This document shows, piece by piece, positions 1 to 7,690 of a stretch of 64,000 bases of DNA. Made by a program: the position numbers and the translations under genes. This DNA comes from AC-32 sp963715575. Lineage in GTDB: Bacteria > Actinomycetota > Thermoleophilia > Gaiellales > Gaiellaceae. The notes beneath the pieces were generated by a model that saw only the letters and a list, made by a program, of their open reading frames with translations, was not told where the DNA came from and did not search any database. The DNA is taken from NCBI GenBank assembly GCA_963715575.1, contig OY970250.1, forward strand, positions 372,001 to 436,000, in the 5' to 3' direction. The first letter of the stretch is position 1. Every line of letters starts with the position of its first letter.

Positions 1-8
1 CGGCCCCC

Positions 9-1523
9 TTGAAGGCGAGAAGTTTCCCGTTGATTGTAGCCCTGGGGGTCGTGCTGACCGCTGCGGCCGCCCCTGCGACGGCGGCGCCCTCCGAGCGGGT
101 CGCCGTGATCGTCACGCCCGCGTCGGCGTCCGTCTTCGGCTCGCCTCGCGCCGCGCACGGGCTGCTCGTCGTGGGCGAGGGCGCGACGGTCAGCCGGCGC
201 GGCGCGCTCGCCTCGTTGCTGCGCGGTGAGATGGGGAACGCGATCGTCGGCGGCGGCGTCCCCGGCGGGAAACCACTGATCCAGCTCTCGCGCGCGCCCG
301 CGCAGGTCACCTTCTACGTCGCGCTGCCGCCGCCGGGGAAGCACCACAACGTGCGCCGGTATCCGATCGCGGTCACCGGGCCCGGCTACCGCGGCGTGCT
401 GACCGACTCCTCGACCCGGCTAACCGGGTTGATCTCGATCGCGGACGTCGCGCCCTCGGTGCGTGCACTCGAGCGGGGCGAGCGGCCCTCCATCCGCGCC
501 AAACCCTCTCGCGACCCCCTCGCCCAGCTCGCGCGCTTCGACCGCCGCCTCCAGCGGGCGCACGACTCACGCGTTGCAGCAACGCTCGTGCTGGTCGGGC
601 TGATGCTCCTGCTCTCGCTGGCCGCACTGCTCACCCGCGCGCCGGCGCTTTGCCGCGCCGCCTTCCTCGTGCCCTCGGTGTGTATCGCCTCGGCCGTCGC
701 GCTGAGCGCGCTGGGCGTCTCGCCGCGGGCGGCCGTCGTCGGCGTCGCGCTGCTGGGCGGGAGCAGCGCGCTGCTTGGCGGCGCGCTGCTCCCGCCGCGG
801 CTGCCGCTCGCCGTTGTGCTGGCCGCGCTGTTCGTGTTCCTGTTCGCGGTGATGTGGGCCAGGCCCGAGTGGAACGCGCTCGCGGTGATCGGCCCGCACC
901 CGGACGGCGGCGGGCGCTTCTACGGCGTCACGAACCAGGTCGAGACGCTGCTGCTTCCAGCCGCGCTCGTGCTCGGCGCGCTCGCCGGCGGCTGGCTGCT
1001 GCCGGTGGTCGGGCTGGTGCTGGCCGCCGGGATCGCGGCAAGCCGTATCGGCGCGGACGGCGGCGGCCTCGTCGTCTACCTCGCCGGCTTCCTCGTCCTC
1101 TGGCTGCGCCTGCGCAACGTCCCCGCGCTGCGCGCCGCCGCGGCCACGGCGGTGGCGGCGGGAGCGGCGCTGCTGCTGGTCGGGATCGACGCCGCGACGG
1201 GCGGCTCGAGCCACGTCACGAAGGCGGTCGGCGGCGGGCCCGGCTCGGTGCTCGGCGATCTCGGCCACCGCCTGCACCTCTCCGGAGCCTCGATCGCCTC
1301 GACCTGGAACAACGCGCTGCTGTTCGCGCTCGGGATCGTCGGGCTGGTCGTGCTCGCGCTCCAGCGGCCGCGCTCGGCGCTCCTCGACGCCTATCTCGTC
1401 GCGCTCGCCGTCTCGTTCCTGGTCAACGACACCCCCACGGACGTGGCGGGCTACGGCGGCCTCGCAGCTCTCGGCCTCTGGCTGCTGGCGAGAAGCGAAG
1501 GGGCCCGCGGACGGCTTGAGTAG
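9..1523 (+). CDS. Multi-pass membrane protein of unknown function
   Basis: A 504-residue protein read from a TTG close to the window edge, so the true start could lie upstream. It begins with a signal-like segment (about residues 1-25). A soluble extracytoplasmic domain follows to about residue 185, then about nine hydrophobic helices. The membrane half has a GGRFYGVTNQ motif near residue 300 and an ADGGG motif near residue 350. I associate this pairing with actinobacterial polytopic proteins that often accompany phosphatase-like domains, but no catalytic residues are evident. Its stop overlaps the promoter-like hexamer of the downstream cytochrome gene. Function not assigned. Confidence 0.75.
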   Translation: MKARSFPLIVALGVVLTAAAAPATAAPSERVAVIVTPASASVFGSPRAAHGLLVVGEGATVSRRGALASLLRGEMGNAIVGGGVPGGKPLIQLSRAPAQVTFYVALPPPGKHHNVRRYPIAVTGPGYRGVLTDSSTRLTGLISIADVAPSVRALERGERPSIRAKPSRDPLAQLARFDRRLQRAHDSRVAATLVLVGLMLLLSLAALLTRAPALCRAAFLVPSVCIASAVALSALGVSPRAAVVGVALLGGSSALLGGALLPPRLPLAVVLAALFVFLFAVMWARPEWNALAVIGPHPDGGGRFYGVTNQVETLLLPAALVLGALAGGWLLPVVGLVLAAGIAASRIGADGGGLVVYLAGFLVLWLRLRNVPALRAAAATAVAAGAALLLVGIDAATGGSSHVTKAVGGGPGSVLGDLGHRLHLSGASIASTWNNALLFALGIVGLVVLALQRPRSALLDAYLVALAVSFLVNDTPTDVAGYGGLAALGLWLLARSEGARGRLE

Positions 1524-1526
1524 ACT
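1521..1526 (+). promoter_or_regulatory. -10 hexamer TAGACT for cytochrome c gene
   Basis: TAGACT lies 7 nt before the ATG at 1534, so transcription would begin at or beside the start codon (leaderless). It shares bases with the stop codon of the preceding gene. This favours ATG 1534 over the upstream in-frame TTG at 1516. Confidence 0.5.
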
Positions 1527-1533
1527 CGCGCCG

Positions 1534-1950
1534 ATGCGCCGCCTCGCCCCGCTTCTCCTGCTCGCCTTCGTCCTCGCCGGCTGCGGCGGAGAGCAGACCG
1601 TGAGCCCGACCGCGGAGACCGTGGTCGGAACGGTGGCCACGACGACGCAGGCAGCGAAAGGCGACGCCAAAGCAGGTGCCACGCTCTTCACGAGCCAGGG
1701 CTGTGGCGGCTGCCACACCTTCAAGGCGGCCGGCACGAACGGCACCGTCGGGCCCGACCTCGACAAGCTCGCGCAGTACGCGAAGACGGCCAACCAGGGC
1801 TCGCTCGAAGAGTTCACCCAGGAGTCGATCGCCAACCCGAGCGCCTACATCGAGCCGGGCTATCCGAACGCGATGCCCAACTTCGGCTCGACGCTCTCGG
1901 GCAAGCAGATCGCCGACCTCGTCGCGTACGTGACCCAGAACCTGGGTTGA
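1534..1950 (+). CDS. Lipoprotein class I cytochrome c
   Basis: A 138-residue secreted monohaem cytochrome c. The N-terminus is a lipoprotein signal with lipobox LAGC (Cys about residue 16). The haem motif CGGCH is near residues 56-60 and a likely axial Met is in NAMPNF near residue 114. The final helix, SGKQIADLVAYV, is typical of small cytochromes c. It should act as a membrane-tethered electron carrier on the outer face of the membrane. ATG 1534 was chosen over TTG 1516 because a TANNNT hexamer sits 7 nt upstream. The stop overlaps the serS start in TTGA. No oxidase or dehydrogenase partner is adjacent. Confidence 0.88.
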   Translation: MRRLAPLLLLAFVLAGCGGEQTVSPTAETVVGTVATTTQAAKGDAKAGATLFTSQGCGGCHTFKAAGTNGTVGPDLDKLAQYAKTANQGSLEEFTQESIANPSAYIEPGYPNAMPNFGSTLSGKQIADLVAYVTQNLG

Positions 1951-3149
1951 TCGACCTCAAAGCCGCGCGGGCAGATCCCGACCGCGTGCGGCCCGGGATC
2001 GCGCGCAAGGGTGGCGCCGAGGCATTCGACGAGTTGCTGGCCGCTGACGAGCGCTGGCGCGAGCTCGTGCCGCAGGTCGACGAGCTGCGAGGGCGCCAAA
2101 AGCTGAAGGGCAAGCCGACGCCCGAGCAGGTCGAGGAGCTGAAGACGGTCAAGGAGGATCTGCGCCGGCTCGAGGAGGAGCTGTCGGCGGCCGAGGCCGC
2201 GCGCGACGAGCTGCTCGAGAAGGTGCCGAACCCCGCGCACGAGTCGGTGCCCGACGAGACGCAGGACGACTCCGAGGGCGAGATCGTGCGCGAGGTCGGC
2301 GAGCGGCCGCAGCTGGACGAGCCCAAGGAGCACCTGGAGCTCGGCCGCTTCGAGATGGAGCGCGGCGCGCGGCTCTCCGGCTCGCGCTTCGGCTACATCG
2401 TCGGCGACACCGCGCGCCTCGCGCTGGCGCTCTACCGCTGGGCGCTCGACCGCGCGGTGGCAGCCGGGTTCTCGCCGGTGATCCCGCCGGTGCTCGTGCG
2501 CGAGGAGGCGATGTACGGCACCGGCTTCTTCCCGGCCGAGCGCTTCGAGATCTACGAGGTGGTCGACGAGGGCCTCTATCTGACGGGCACCTCCGAGGTC
2601 GCGCTCGCCGGGCTGCACATGGGCGAGATCCTCGAGCGCAACCAGCTGCCGCTTCGCTACACCGCCTTCTCGACCAACTTCCGCCGCGAGGCGGGCGCGG
2701 CCGGGCGCGACACGCGCGGGATGTTCCGCGTCCACCAGTTCAACAAGGTCGAGCTGTTCGCCTACGTGCTGCCGGAGGAGTCGTGGGACGAGCACGAGCG
2801 GCTGCTGGGGATCGAGGAGTCTCTGGCGCAGGAGCTCGGCCTGCCGTACCGCGTCGTCAACATCGAGGCGAGCGAGCTGAGCGCGGCCGCAGCGAAGCGC
2901 TACGACCTCGAGGCGTGGTTCCCCTCGCAGCAGCGCTACCGCGAGCTGACCTCGGCCTCGAACACGACCGACTACCAGTCGCGCCGCCTGGGCATCCGCT
3001 ACCGCGCGAACGGCCACACCGAGTACGTGCACACGCTGAACGGCACCGCCGTGACCGACCGCTGGGCGCTGGCGGTGCTGGAGAACTTCCAGGGCGAGGT
3101 GCCCGAGGTGCTGCAGGAGTTCGGCGCCCCGGCGAGGATCGAGTCGTGA
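1947..3149 (+). CDS. serS: Seryl-tRNA synthetase
   Basis: A 400-residue class II aminoacyl-tRNA synthetase that charges tRNA-Ser. It starts with the family's MIDLKAARADPDRVR and has the charged N-terminal coiled coil (about 30-100) that grips the long variable arm of tRNA-Ser. The catalytic domain has motif 2 (TNFRREAGAAGRDTRG) and motif 3 (LNGTAVTDRWALAVLEN). TTG 1947 overlaps the cytochrome stop by 3 nt, suggesting translational coupling. A 53-residue gene and tRNA-Ser(UGA) follow on the same strand. Length is slightly short but within the family range. No T-box or other leader is visible. Confidence 0.97.
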   Translation: MIDLKAARADPDRVRPGIARKGGAEAFDELLAADERWRELVPQVDELRGRQKLKGKPTPEQVEELKTVKEDLRRLEEELSAAEAARDELLEKVPNPAHESVPDETQDDSEGEIVREVGERPQLDEPKEHLELGRFEMERGARLSGSRFGYIVGDTARLALALYRWALDRAVAAGFSPVIPPVLVREEAMYGTGFFPAERFEIYEVVDEGLYLTGTSEVALAGLHMGEILERNQLPLRYTAFSTNFRREAGAAGRDTRGMFRVHQFNKVELFAYVLPEESWDEHERLLGIEESLAQELGLPYRVVNIEASELSAAAAKRYDLEAWFPSQQRYRELTSASNTTDYQSRRLGIRYRANGHTEYVHTLNGTAVTDRWALAVLENFQGEVPEVLQEFGAPARIES

Positions 3150-3307
3150 GCAGGCTGCGACGCTCGCTCTATCGCTCGGCCCGCGTGCTCGGGGATGCCG
3201 AGGCGCTCGGGTCCGGCAATCCCAAGCGCATCGCCCGGCGCGCGAAGAACAAGCTGCTAGGCCGAGCGCTCGGCCGCTCGGGCTTCTGGCGTTCACTCTG
3301 GAGATAG
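3146..3307 (+). CDS. Small basic conserved-type protein
   Basis: A 53-residue Arg/Lys-rich protein starting with GTG in a 4-nt overlap with the serS stop. It contains a SLYRSARVLGDAEAL segment followed by PKRIARRAKNKLLGRALG. Short proteins of this pattern are, from memory, common unannotated products in Actinobacteria. The charge would suit nucleic-acid or ribosome binding, but nothing proves that. It ends 11 nt before tRNA-Ser(UGA), so serS, this gene and the tRNA may be one transcript. Confidence 0.7.
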   Translation: MSRLRRSLYRSARVLGDAEALGSGNPKRIARRAKNKLLGRALGRSGFWRSLWR

Positions 3308-3318
3308 GCTCACCACCC

Positions 3319-3407
3319 GGCGGGGTGCCGGAGCGGTCGAACGGGGCGGTCTTGAAAACCGCTAGCGCCGTAACAGGCGCTCGTGGGTTCGAATCCCACC
3401 CCCGCCG
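3319..3407 (+). tRNA. tRNA-Ser(UGA)
   Basis: An 89-nt class II tRNA with acceptor GGCGGGG pairing CCCCGCC, anticodon loop CTTGAAA (anticodon UGA), a long variable arm and T-loop GTTCGAATC. CCA is not encoded. Its last 60 nt (3348-3407) are repeated exactly at 4768-4827, so it is the attachment site of an integrated element. Confidence 0.97.
3348..3407 (+). repeat. attL: 60-bp direct repeat in the 3' part of tRNA-Ser
   Basis: This 60-bp segment runs from inside the anticodon stem to the discriminator base. It is identical to 4768-4827, 1420 bp downstream. The identity ends exactly at the tRNA 3' end, as expected for tyrosine-recombinase integration at a tRNA gene. Confidence 0.93.
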
Positions 3408-3410
3408 TTT

Positions 3411-3429
3411 GGTTGAGCCGAAACCCGCT
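3411..3429 (+). repeat. 19-bp att-flanking repeat, left copy
   Basis: GGTTGAGCCGAAACCCGCT matches 4749-4767 at 17 of 19 positions in the same orientation. In a circular form the two copies would flank the attP core on both sides, as integrase arm sites do. This copy also forms the 5' arm of the hairpin at 3417-3448. Confidence 0.55.
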
Positions 3430-3448
3430 TCGTTATGCGGGTTTCGGC
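3417..3448 (+). terminator. 12-bp perfect hairpin after tRNA-Ser(UGA)
   Basis: GCCGAAACCCGC and its exact complement enclose an 8-nt loop, starting 10 nt after the tRNA. There is no U-tract, so it may act in 3' processing or as a weak terminator. It lies inside the integrated element and so replaced the original tRNA downstream region. Confidence 0.5.
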
Positions 3449-3513
3449 GTCTCCGCGACCAAGCTCAGCCGCCTATCGTCATACCGCCTGAAACCGCTAA
3501 AGACCGCTCGGCG

Positions 3514-3541
3514 CTGGCCCTCACTGGCCCAAGACTGGCCC
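3514..3541 (+). repeat. Three CTGGCCC iterations at 10-11 bp spacing
   Basis: CTGGCCC occurs at 3514, 3524 and 3535, in phase with one helical turn. ACTGGCCCGC recurs near the other end of the element (about 4730). The spacing suits cooperative binding by an integrase or excisionase, but this is inference. Confidence 0.35.
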
Positions 3542-3544
3542 GCG

Positions 3545-3691
3545 CTACCCGCGGAACAGAACGACCAGAAGGGTGACGAGCGAGACGAGCAGACTGGCAA
3601 GCGCGATCCATCTTGTCCACCGCGCCTCGTTCAGCAAAGCCCACAGGGCGTTCTTTGCTTCGACCGGCGCTAGGTCCTTCTTAGCCCCCAC
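3545..3691 (-). CDS. Tiny single-TM protein, or frameshifted C-terminus of the 3670-3789 gene
   Basis: A 48-codon frame from a GTG, ending in a clear hydrophobic helix (IALASLLVSLVTLLVVLF) and a short RG tail, preceded by a charged amphipathic part. It overlaps the upstream 39-residue gene by 22 nt in another frame. A G5 run lies at the overlap: a -1 slip, or one missing G, would join them into an ~81-residue tail-anchored protein. Unrecognised. Host or element origin cannot be told. Confidence 0.45.
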   Translation of the reverse strand: MGAKKDLAPVEAKNALWALLNEARWTRWIALASLLVSLVTLLVVLFRG

Positions 3692-3789
3692 CGGAGCGCC
3701 TCGGGACTCAGCCGCAACGGATGCGCCGGTGCCGCGTCCTTGGGTGGTTGTTTCGCCAAGGCTTCCTCGAGTTGGCGAAGCGTAGGCAT
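3670..3789 (-). CDS. Tiny hypothetical protein of the element
   Basis: A 39-residue frame starting at ATG 3789 with sequence MPTLRQLEEALAKQPP, polar and helix-prone. A TAGGCT hexamer lies 7 nt before the ATG, the same leaderless arrangement seen at many genes here, which is the main reason to call it. It ends in a frame change relative to the membrane-helix frame downstream and may be the first half of one frameshifted gene. No family recognised. Confidence 0.45.
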   Translation of the reverse strand: MPTLRQLEEALAKQPPKDAAPAHPLRLSPEALRWGLRRT

Positions 3790-3796
3790 GTGCGAG

Positions 3797-3802
3797 AGCC
3801 TA
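3797..3802 (-). promoter_or_regulatory. -10 hexamer TAGGCT for the 3789 gene
   Basis: TAGGCT on the minus strand, 7 nt from the ATG. Matches the TANNNT leaderless pattern of the window. Confidence 0.4.
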
Positions 3803-3835
3803 GCCACTGCGTCGGCTCTATCTGGGCAGCGGGTC

Positions 3836-4051
3836 TCAGTCGGGCGGTACGCGGCGGCCAAGCTCGGCCTGGGCTAGATGAAGCCGGTCGAGGAGATCTC
3901 GTAGCTCCTGAAGCTCACGCTCTTGGTCCGGGTCCTGGACACCAACGCGTTCGTCGGGCTCCATCAGCGCCTTGATCGCGTCCTCAAGCGGCCCGATGAG
4001 GAGCCAGAGGTCGCGCTGGTTGAGATCCACGCTGACGACCTGATCGCTCAC
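3836..4051 (-). CDS. Small acidic protein of the integrative element
   Basis: A 71-residue acidic protein from GTG 4051. After a short beta-like start (VVSVDLNQRDLWLLIG) it is predicted mostly helical and rich in Glu, Asp and Leu (ERELQELRDLLDRLHLAQAE). TAGGAT stands 6 nt before the GTG, giving the leaderless pattern and supporting that it is real. It points away from the integrase remnant. It could be a small regulator or adaptor of the element. No family recognised. Confidence 0.55.
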   Translation of the reverse strand: MSDQVVSVDLNQRDLWLLIGPLEDAIKALMEPDERVGVQDPDQERELQELRDLLDRLHLAQAELGRRVPPD

Positions 4052-4754
4052 TCGACCATCCTAGAACGGGGCCGGGCGGCGAGCCGAACGCCCGGGCGCT
4101 GCAACGCGACCTTCCAGCTGTGCGCGGCCGGCGCGAGCGCTTCGCGGGACCGGACGAAGCAGCCAAGCTGATCGAGGCCGTACCGGAAGACGACCGAGCG
4201 ATCTGGGCAACCGCGGCTTATGCGGGCCTCCGGCTCGGCGAGCTCCGTGCGCTCGAGCATGGCGACGTCGACCTCGAGGCAGGCTTGATCCGCGTGCGGC
4301 GCTCCTGGGACCCGAGGGAGGGCGCGATCGCGCCGAAGAGCCGCGCCGGTACCCGCTCTGTCCCGATTGTTGCCGCGCTCCGCGCCCACCTGGCGGCACA
4401 CCTACTCCGCCAGCGGTGTCGTAGCGGGCTCATCTTCGGCCGTACCGAGACCCGGCCGTTCGACGACCGGGCGCTCGCGATCCGCGCCACGAGGGCGTGG
4501 ACGGCAGCCAAGCTCACGCCGATCACGCCACACGAGCTCCGTCACTCGTGCGCCAGCATCTTCATCGCGGCCGGCGTGAACGCGAAAGCGCTCTCGAGCT
4601 ACCTCGGGCACGCGAGCGTAACGATCACATACGACCGATACGGCCACCTGATGCCGGCTCAGAAGACGAGGCCGTCAAGCTCGTCGACGACTACATCGAG
4701 CGTGCGACAGTGGCCCACGAACTGGCCCGCAGGGCAGCCAAGCCGCAGGGTTGA
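4036..4754 (+). pseudogene. Decayed phage-type tyrosine recombinase (integrase)
   Basis: The catalytic domain of a tyrosine recombinase. It shows the first Arg in AAYAGLRLGELRAL, the HELRHS box, the GHAS histidine, and the nucleophile Tyr in VTITYDRYGHLMP. Two lesions are visible. The frame is closed upstream by a stop at 4033, so the N-terminal SAM-like core-binding domain is missing and only a GTG at 4120 could start it. After YGHLMP (about 4655) the expected tail (EDEAVKLVDDYIERATVAHE) continues in another frame to a stop at 4754. It belongs to the element between the 60-bp repeats and probably integrated it. It is unlikely to be active now. Confidence 0.85.
4058..4063 (-). promoter_or_regulatory. 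-10 hexamer TAGGAT for the 4051 gene
   Basis: Minus-strand TAGGAT, 6 nt from the GTG at 4051. Confidence 0.4.
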
Positions 4755-4767
4755 GCCAAATCCCGCT
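4749..4767 (+). repeat. 19-bp att-flanking repeat, right copy
   Basis: GGTTGAGCCAAATCCCGCT directly abuts the right 60-bp repeat and is 17/19 identical to 3411-3429. Confidence 0.55.
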
Positions 4768-4827
4768 GGTCTTGAAAACCGCTAGCGCCGTAACAGGCGC
4801 TCGTGGGTTCGAATCCCACCCCCGCCG
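4768..4827 (+). repeat. attR: 60-bp direct repeat
   Basis: Exact copy of 3348-3407. It lacks the acceptor 5' strand and D-arm, so it is not a second tRNA gene. It ends one base before the permease stop codon (4828). Confidence 0.93.
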
Positions 4828-6159
4828 CTAAGCCGCTGCCGGGGCCGGCCTCTCTTCCCGTTGGGCGCGGATGCGCTTCCACACCACGTCGAGGACGACG
4901 GCAAGCACGACGAGCCCGATCATGGCGGTGAACGTCTGCGGCGCGTTCCGGGCCGTGTCGATCCCGAAGAGCACGAGCACCACGGCGGTGGCGGTCATGG
5001 TGAGCAGGATCACCCAGGCCTTCGAGCCCGTCTCGTTTCGGAGCCGCAGGCCGGACAGCCCGACGACGAGGAAGACCACCAGCGAGACGGCGCTGCCGAG
5101 TGACGCGATCGCGCTCAGGTCGACCAGGTTCGAGACCAAGAGCACCAGCGCGACCGTGATCGTCACGCCGCGCGTGCCGCGAAAGCGGCCCGGCCGGCCG
5201 AAGATCGGCGGGAACTGCGTCAACTCGGAGAGCGTCAGCGTCAGGTTGCCGCCAGCGAAGATGTTCGAGTTGACCGACGAAGCTGTGGCCAGCAGCGCGG
5301 CGATCGCCATGATCGTGAAGCCGGCGTCGCCCAGCACCGGGCGGGCCGCCTCCGCCAGCGCCGTGTCGCCGTGCTTGATCACCTCGTCGACGGTCAGCGT
5401 CCCGAAGACGCCGAGGCTGACGAGGACGTAGAGCACGACGGTGATCCCCATCGCGAGGGTCATCGCCTTCGGAAGCGTGCGCGCCGGGTCGCGCATGTCG
5501 CCGGCGGTGAACGTGATCACCGAGAAGCCGAGATAGGCGAAGAACGTGAGCGCGACGCTCGCGATGATCTTGTCCCAGGACGGCCAGCCGGACGGCGCGA
5601 GCAGGCTCGGGTCGAGCTGCACGAGCGTGACGGCCGCGAAGAAGACGAAGACCGCCAGGAGCACCCAGACGATCATCGACTGCGCCCTGGCGACGATGCC
5701 CGGGCCGAGCAGGTTGATCACCGCCATCCCGACGACCACGATCGAGGTCAGTACGTTGTCCCAGTACCACGCCGCGTTGTCGCCGAAGAAGAGCGAGCTG
5801 CCGTAGGCCCCGAACGAGACCGCGACCATCGAGGTCACGATCAGCAGCACGAAGTAGAGAAGCCAGGACGTGATCCCGACGAGCCGCCCGTTGCCGAAGG
5901 CCTCGACCAGGTACGAGACGAAACCGCCGCGCGACGGGTAGCGGACCCCGAGCTTCACGACCATGTAGCCGAGCAGCGACGCGATCAGCCCGGCGAGGAG
6001 GAACGAGATCCAGACCGCGGAGCCGGCGACCGCGCCCGCCTGCCCCAGCAGCGCGAAGATCCCCGCGCCGACCATCGCGCCGACGCCGAGGAACGCGGCG
6101 CCGACGACCGTCAGCCCGTGGCCCTGGCCCCCTTCGGGTGGGCTGGCGGGCTCGCTCAC
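4828..6159 (-). CDS. APC-superfamily amino acid permease
   Basis: A 443-residue polytopic transporter with about 12 hydrophobic helices. Helix 1 carries the family motif GAMVGAGIFALLG, and helix 6 begins near ALTFFAYLGFSVITFTAGDM. It should take up an amino acid or amine by cation symport or exchange; the substrate cannot be read. The GTG at 6159 was chosen over an upstream ATG because it gives a 4-nt GTGA overlap with the preceding Dcu-type gene, suggesting translational coupling. The last codon abuts the right att repeat of the integrative element. Confidence 0.88.
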   Translation of the reverse strand: MSEPASPPEGGQGHGLTVVGAAFLGVGAMVGAGIFALLGQAGAVAGSAVWISFLLAGLIASLLGYMVVKLGVRYPSRGGFVSYLVEAFGNGRLVGITSWLLYFVLLIVTSMVAVSFGAYGSSLFFGDNAAWYWDNVLTSIVVVGMAVINLLGPGIVARAQSMIVWVLLAVFVFFAAVTLVQLDPSLLAPSGWPSWDKIIASVALTFFAYLGFSVITFTAGDMRDPARTLPKAMTLAMGITVVLYVLVSLGVFGTLTVDEVIKHGDTALAEAARPVLGDAGFTIMAIAALLATASSVNSNIFAGGNLTLTLSELTQFPPIFGRPGRFRGTRGVTITVALVLLVSNLVDLSAIASLGSAVSLVVFLVVGLSGLRLRNETGSKAWVILLTMTATAVVLVLFGIDTARNAPQTFTAMIGLVVLAVVLDVVWKRIRAQREERPAPAAA

Positions 6160-7690
6160 GGGTGGAAGATCGCCACGATCGCGATCCCTGCGAAGGCGGT
6201 CACGATCCACGCCACTTGCAGCGGCAGCTGGAAGGAGTGGTCGATCACGCGCTTGCCGAGCGTGGTCGTCCCGGTCGTGTCGGCCTCCGCCGCGGCGATC
6301 TGGGTGCCGTTAGCCGGGAGGAAGAGGACGCCCGAGACCGCGGTCCACATCGCGATCATGTAGCCGGCTCCGATTCCCAGCGCCAGGCCGAGCGGGACCA
6401 TGGTTCTCGTCGCCGCCGACTGGCTCGTCGTCAACGCCGCCACACCGAAGATGGCGACCGCGATCATGAAGGGCCACCTGCCAGCCAGGTCGCCGAGCGC
6501 GGAGACGATCGCATCCTCGTTGCTCGCGATGAAGGTGTCTGCCATCCAGGCGATCCCGAAGAGCGCGATCATCGCGACCATCCCGGAGCGGAAGATCGAC
6601 ATGCCCGGGATGTCGGCGGCCTTGACCTTGGCGAAGAGCAGGATCAGCGCCGCAGCGGTCAGCATCACCATCTGGATGATCGGCGTCACCGCGAGCGGCT
6701 CGACGCCTCCGCCCTCCTCGGCGGCAACCGTCGGCCGGATGCCTTCGAAGAGGCCGAAGATGCAGATCACGAGCACCGCGCCGAGGAAGATCGCCACGCT
6801 GCGCTTGGCGTAGGGCATCAGCTGGATGTCGGTCGACGCCTTCGGTGGGGTCACCAGGCCCGCCTGGAGCCGGCGCTGGTATTCCGCGTCCTGTTCGAGG
6901 TCGGTGCCGTGACGGCTCATCACGAGCGACATCACGAAGATCCCGACGATGCTCGCGGGGATCGTGATCAGCAGGACGTCGACGAGGTTGTAGTGGTAGA
7001 CCTCTACGAGCGGCAGGATCGTCGCCATCGCGGCCGCTACCGGGCTCGACGTGATCCCGATCGCCGACGCCACCGTCGAGCCGGCGAGCGTTCGCTCGGG
7101 CCGAATCTTGTTCGCATACGTGACCTCGTTGATCACCGGGACGATCGAGTAGAAGGTGTTGCTCGTCCCGGTGAGGATGCAGAGTAGGTAGGAGACGTAC
7201 GGCGCGACGAAGTTGATCGACTGCGGCCGCGCGCGCAGCGCCTTGCTGGCGATCATCACCATGTAGTCGATCCCGCCGGCGGCCTCCATCGCGGCCGCCG
7301 CCGAGATCACGGCGATGATGATCAGCATCGCGTCGAAGGCGGTTCTCCCGGGTCCAGGCCGAAGCCGAAGACCAGGATCAGCGTGCCGACGCCGCCCCAG
7401 AGGCCGAGCCCGATCCCGCCCGAGCGCACGCCGAGTGCGATGAAGCCGATCACGAGCAGGCCCTCGATCCCGATCAGGATCCAGTCGCTGGTGCTGGTCG
7501 AGGTGTCGGCGGGCTCCGGCTCGGGCGCCGTCGGTACGGCACCGGTGGCTCCCGTGGCGCCGGTTGCCCCGGTCGTGGCCGTCGTCGTGGTCGCTGCCCC
7601 GGAGCTGTGCGGGCTGAACGTCGAGGTCGCGAGGAAGCCCGCGACCCCGAGCAGGGCACAGGCGACGGTGATCGTCAGCAGGCGCCTCAT
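6156..7690 (-). pseudogene. Anaerobic C4-dicarboxylate (Dcu-type) transporter with a frameshift
   Basis: The frame from ATG 7690 encodes a signal-like helix, a low-complexity Thr/Gly/Ala linker (TTTTATTGATGATGATGA) and GSxxG-type first helices (GGIGLGLWGGVGTLILVFG FG) typical of the DcuA/DcuB family. It runs out of frame near 7341-7345. The rest of the transporter (from FDAMLIIIAVISAAAAMEA to the stop at 6156) continues in a neighbouring frame. One missing base within the CCGCC-TTCGAC junction accounts for it. Restored, it would be about 511 residues, longer than usual DcuA/B (about 440) because of the N-terminal extension. It would exchange fumarate, malate or aspartate with succinate. It lies between pepD and the permease in one minus-strand operon. 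Either a base-call error or a fresh mutation. Confidence 0.8.

Larger units (their letters stand above)
3348..4827. mobile_element. 1.4-kb integrative element in tRNA-Ser(UGA)
   Basis: Bounded by perfect 60-bp repeats made of the tRNA 3' segment, leaving an intact tRNA on the left. Inside are a decayed plus-strand tyrosine recombinase (4036-4754) near the right end and two or three tiny minus-strand genes (3545-4051). Related 19-bp repeats lie inside each att site. The right repeat ends exactly at the stop codon of the neighbouring permease. The element is too small for replication or packaging functions, so it is either a degraded island or a satellite mobilised in trans. Confidence 0.85.

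Noticed and set aside
1516..1533. TTG 1516 as the cytochrome start
   Set aside because: ATG 1534 gives a normal lipoprotein signal and lies 7 nt after a TANNNT hexamer that covers the TTG region.
4768..4827. Second tRNA-Ser gene
   Set aside because: Only the 3' 60 nt are present; the acceptor 5' strand, D-arm and half the anticodon stem are missing, so it is an att site.
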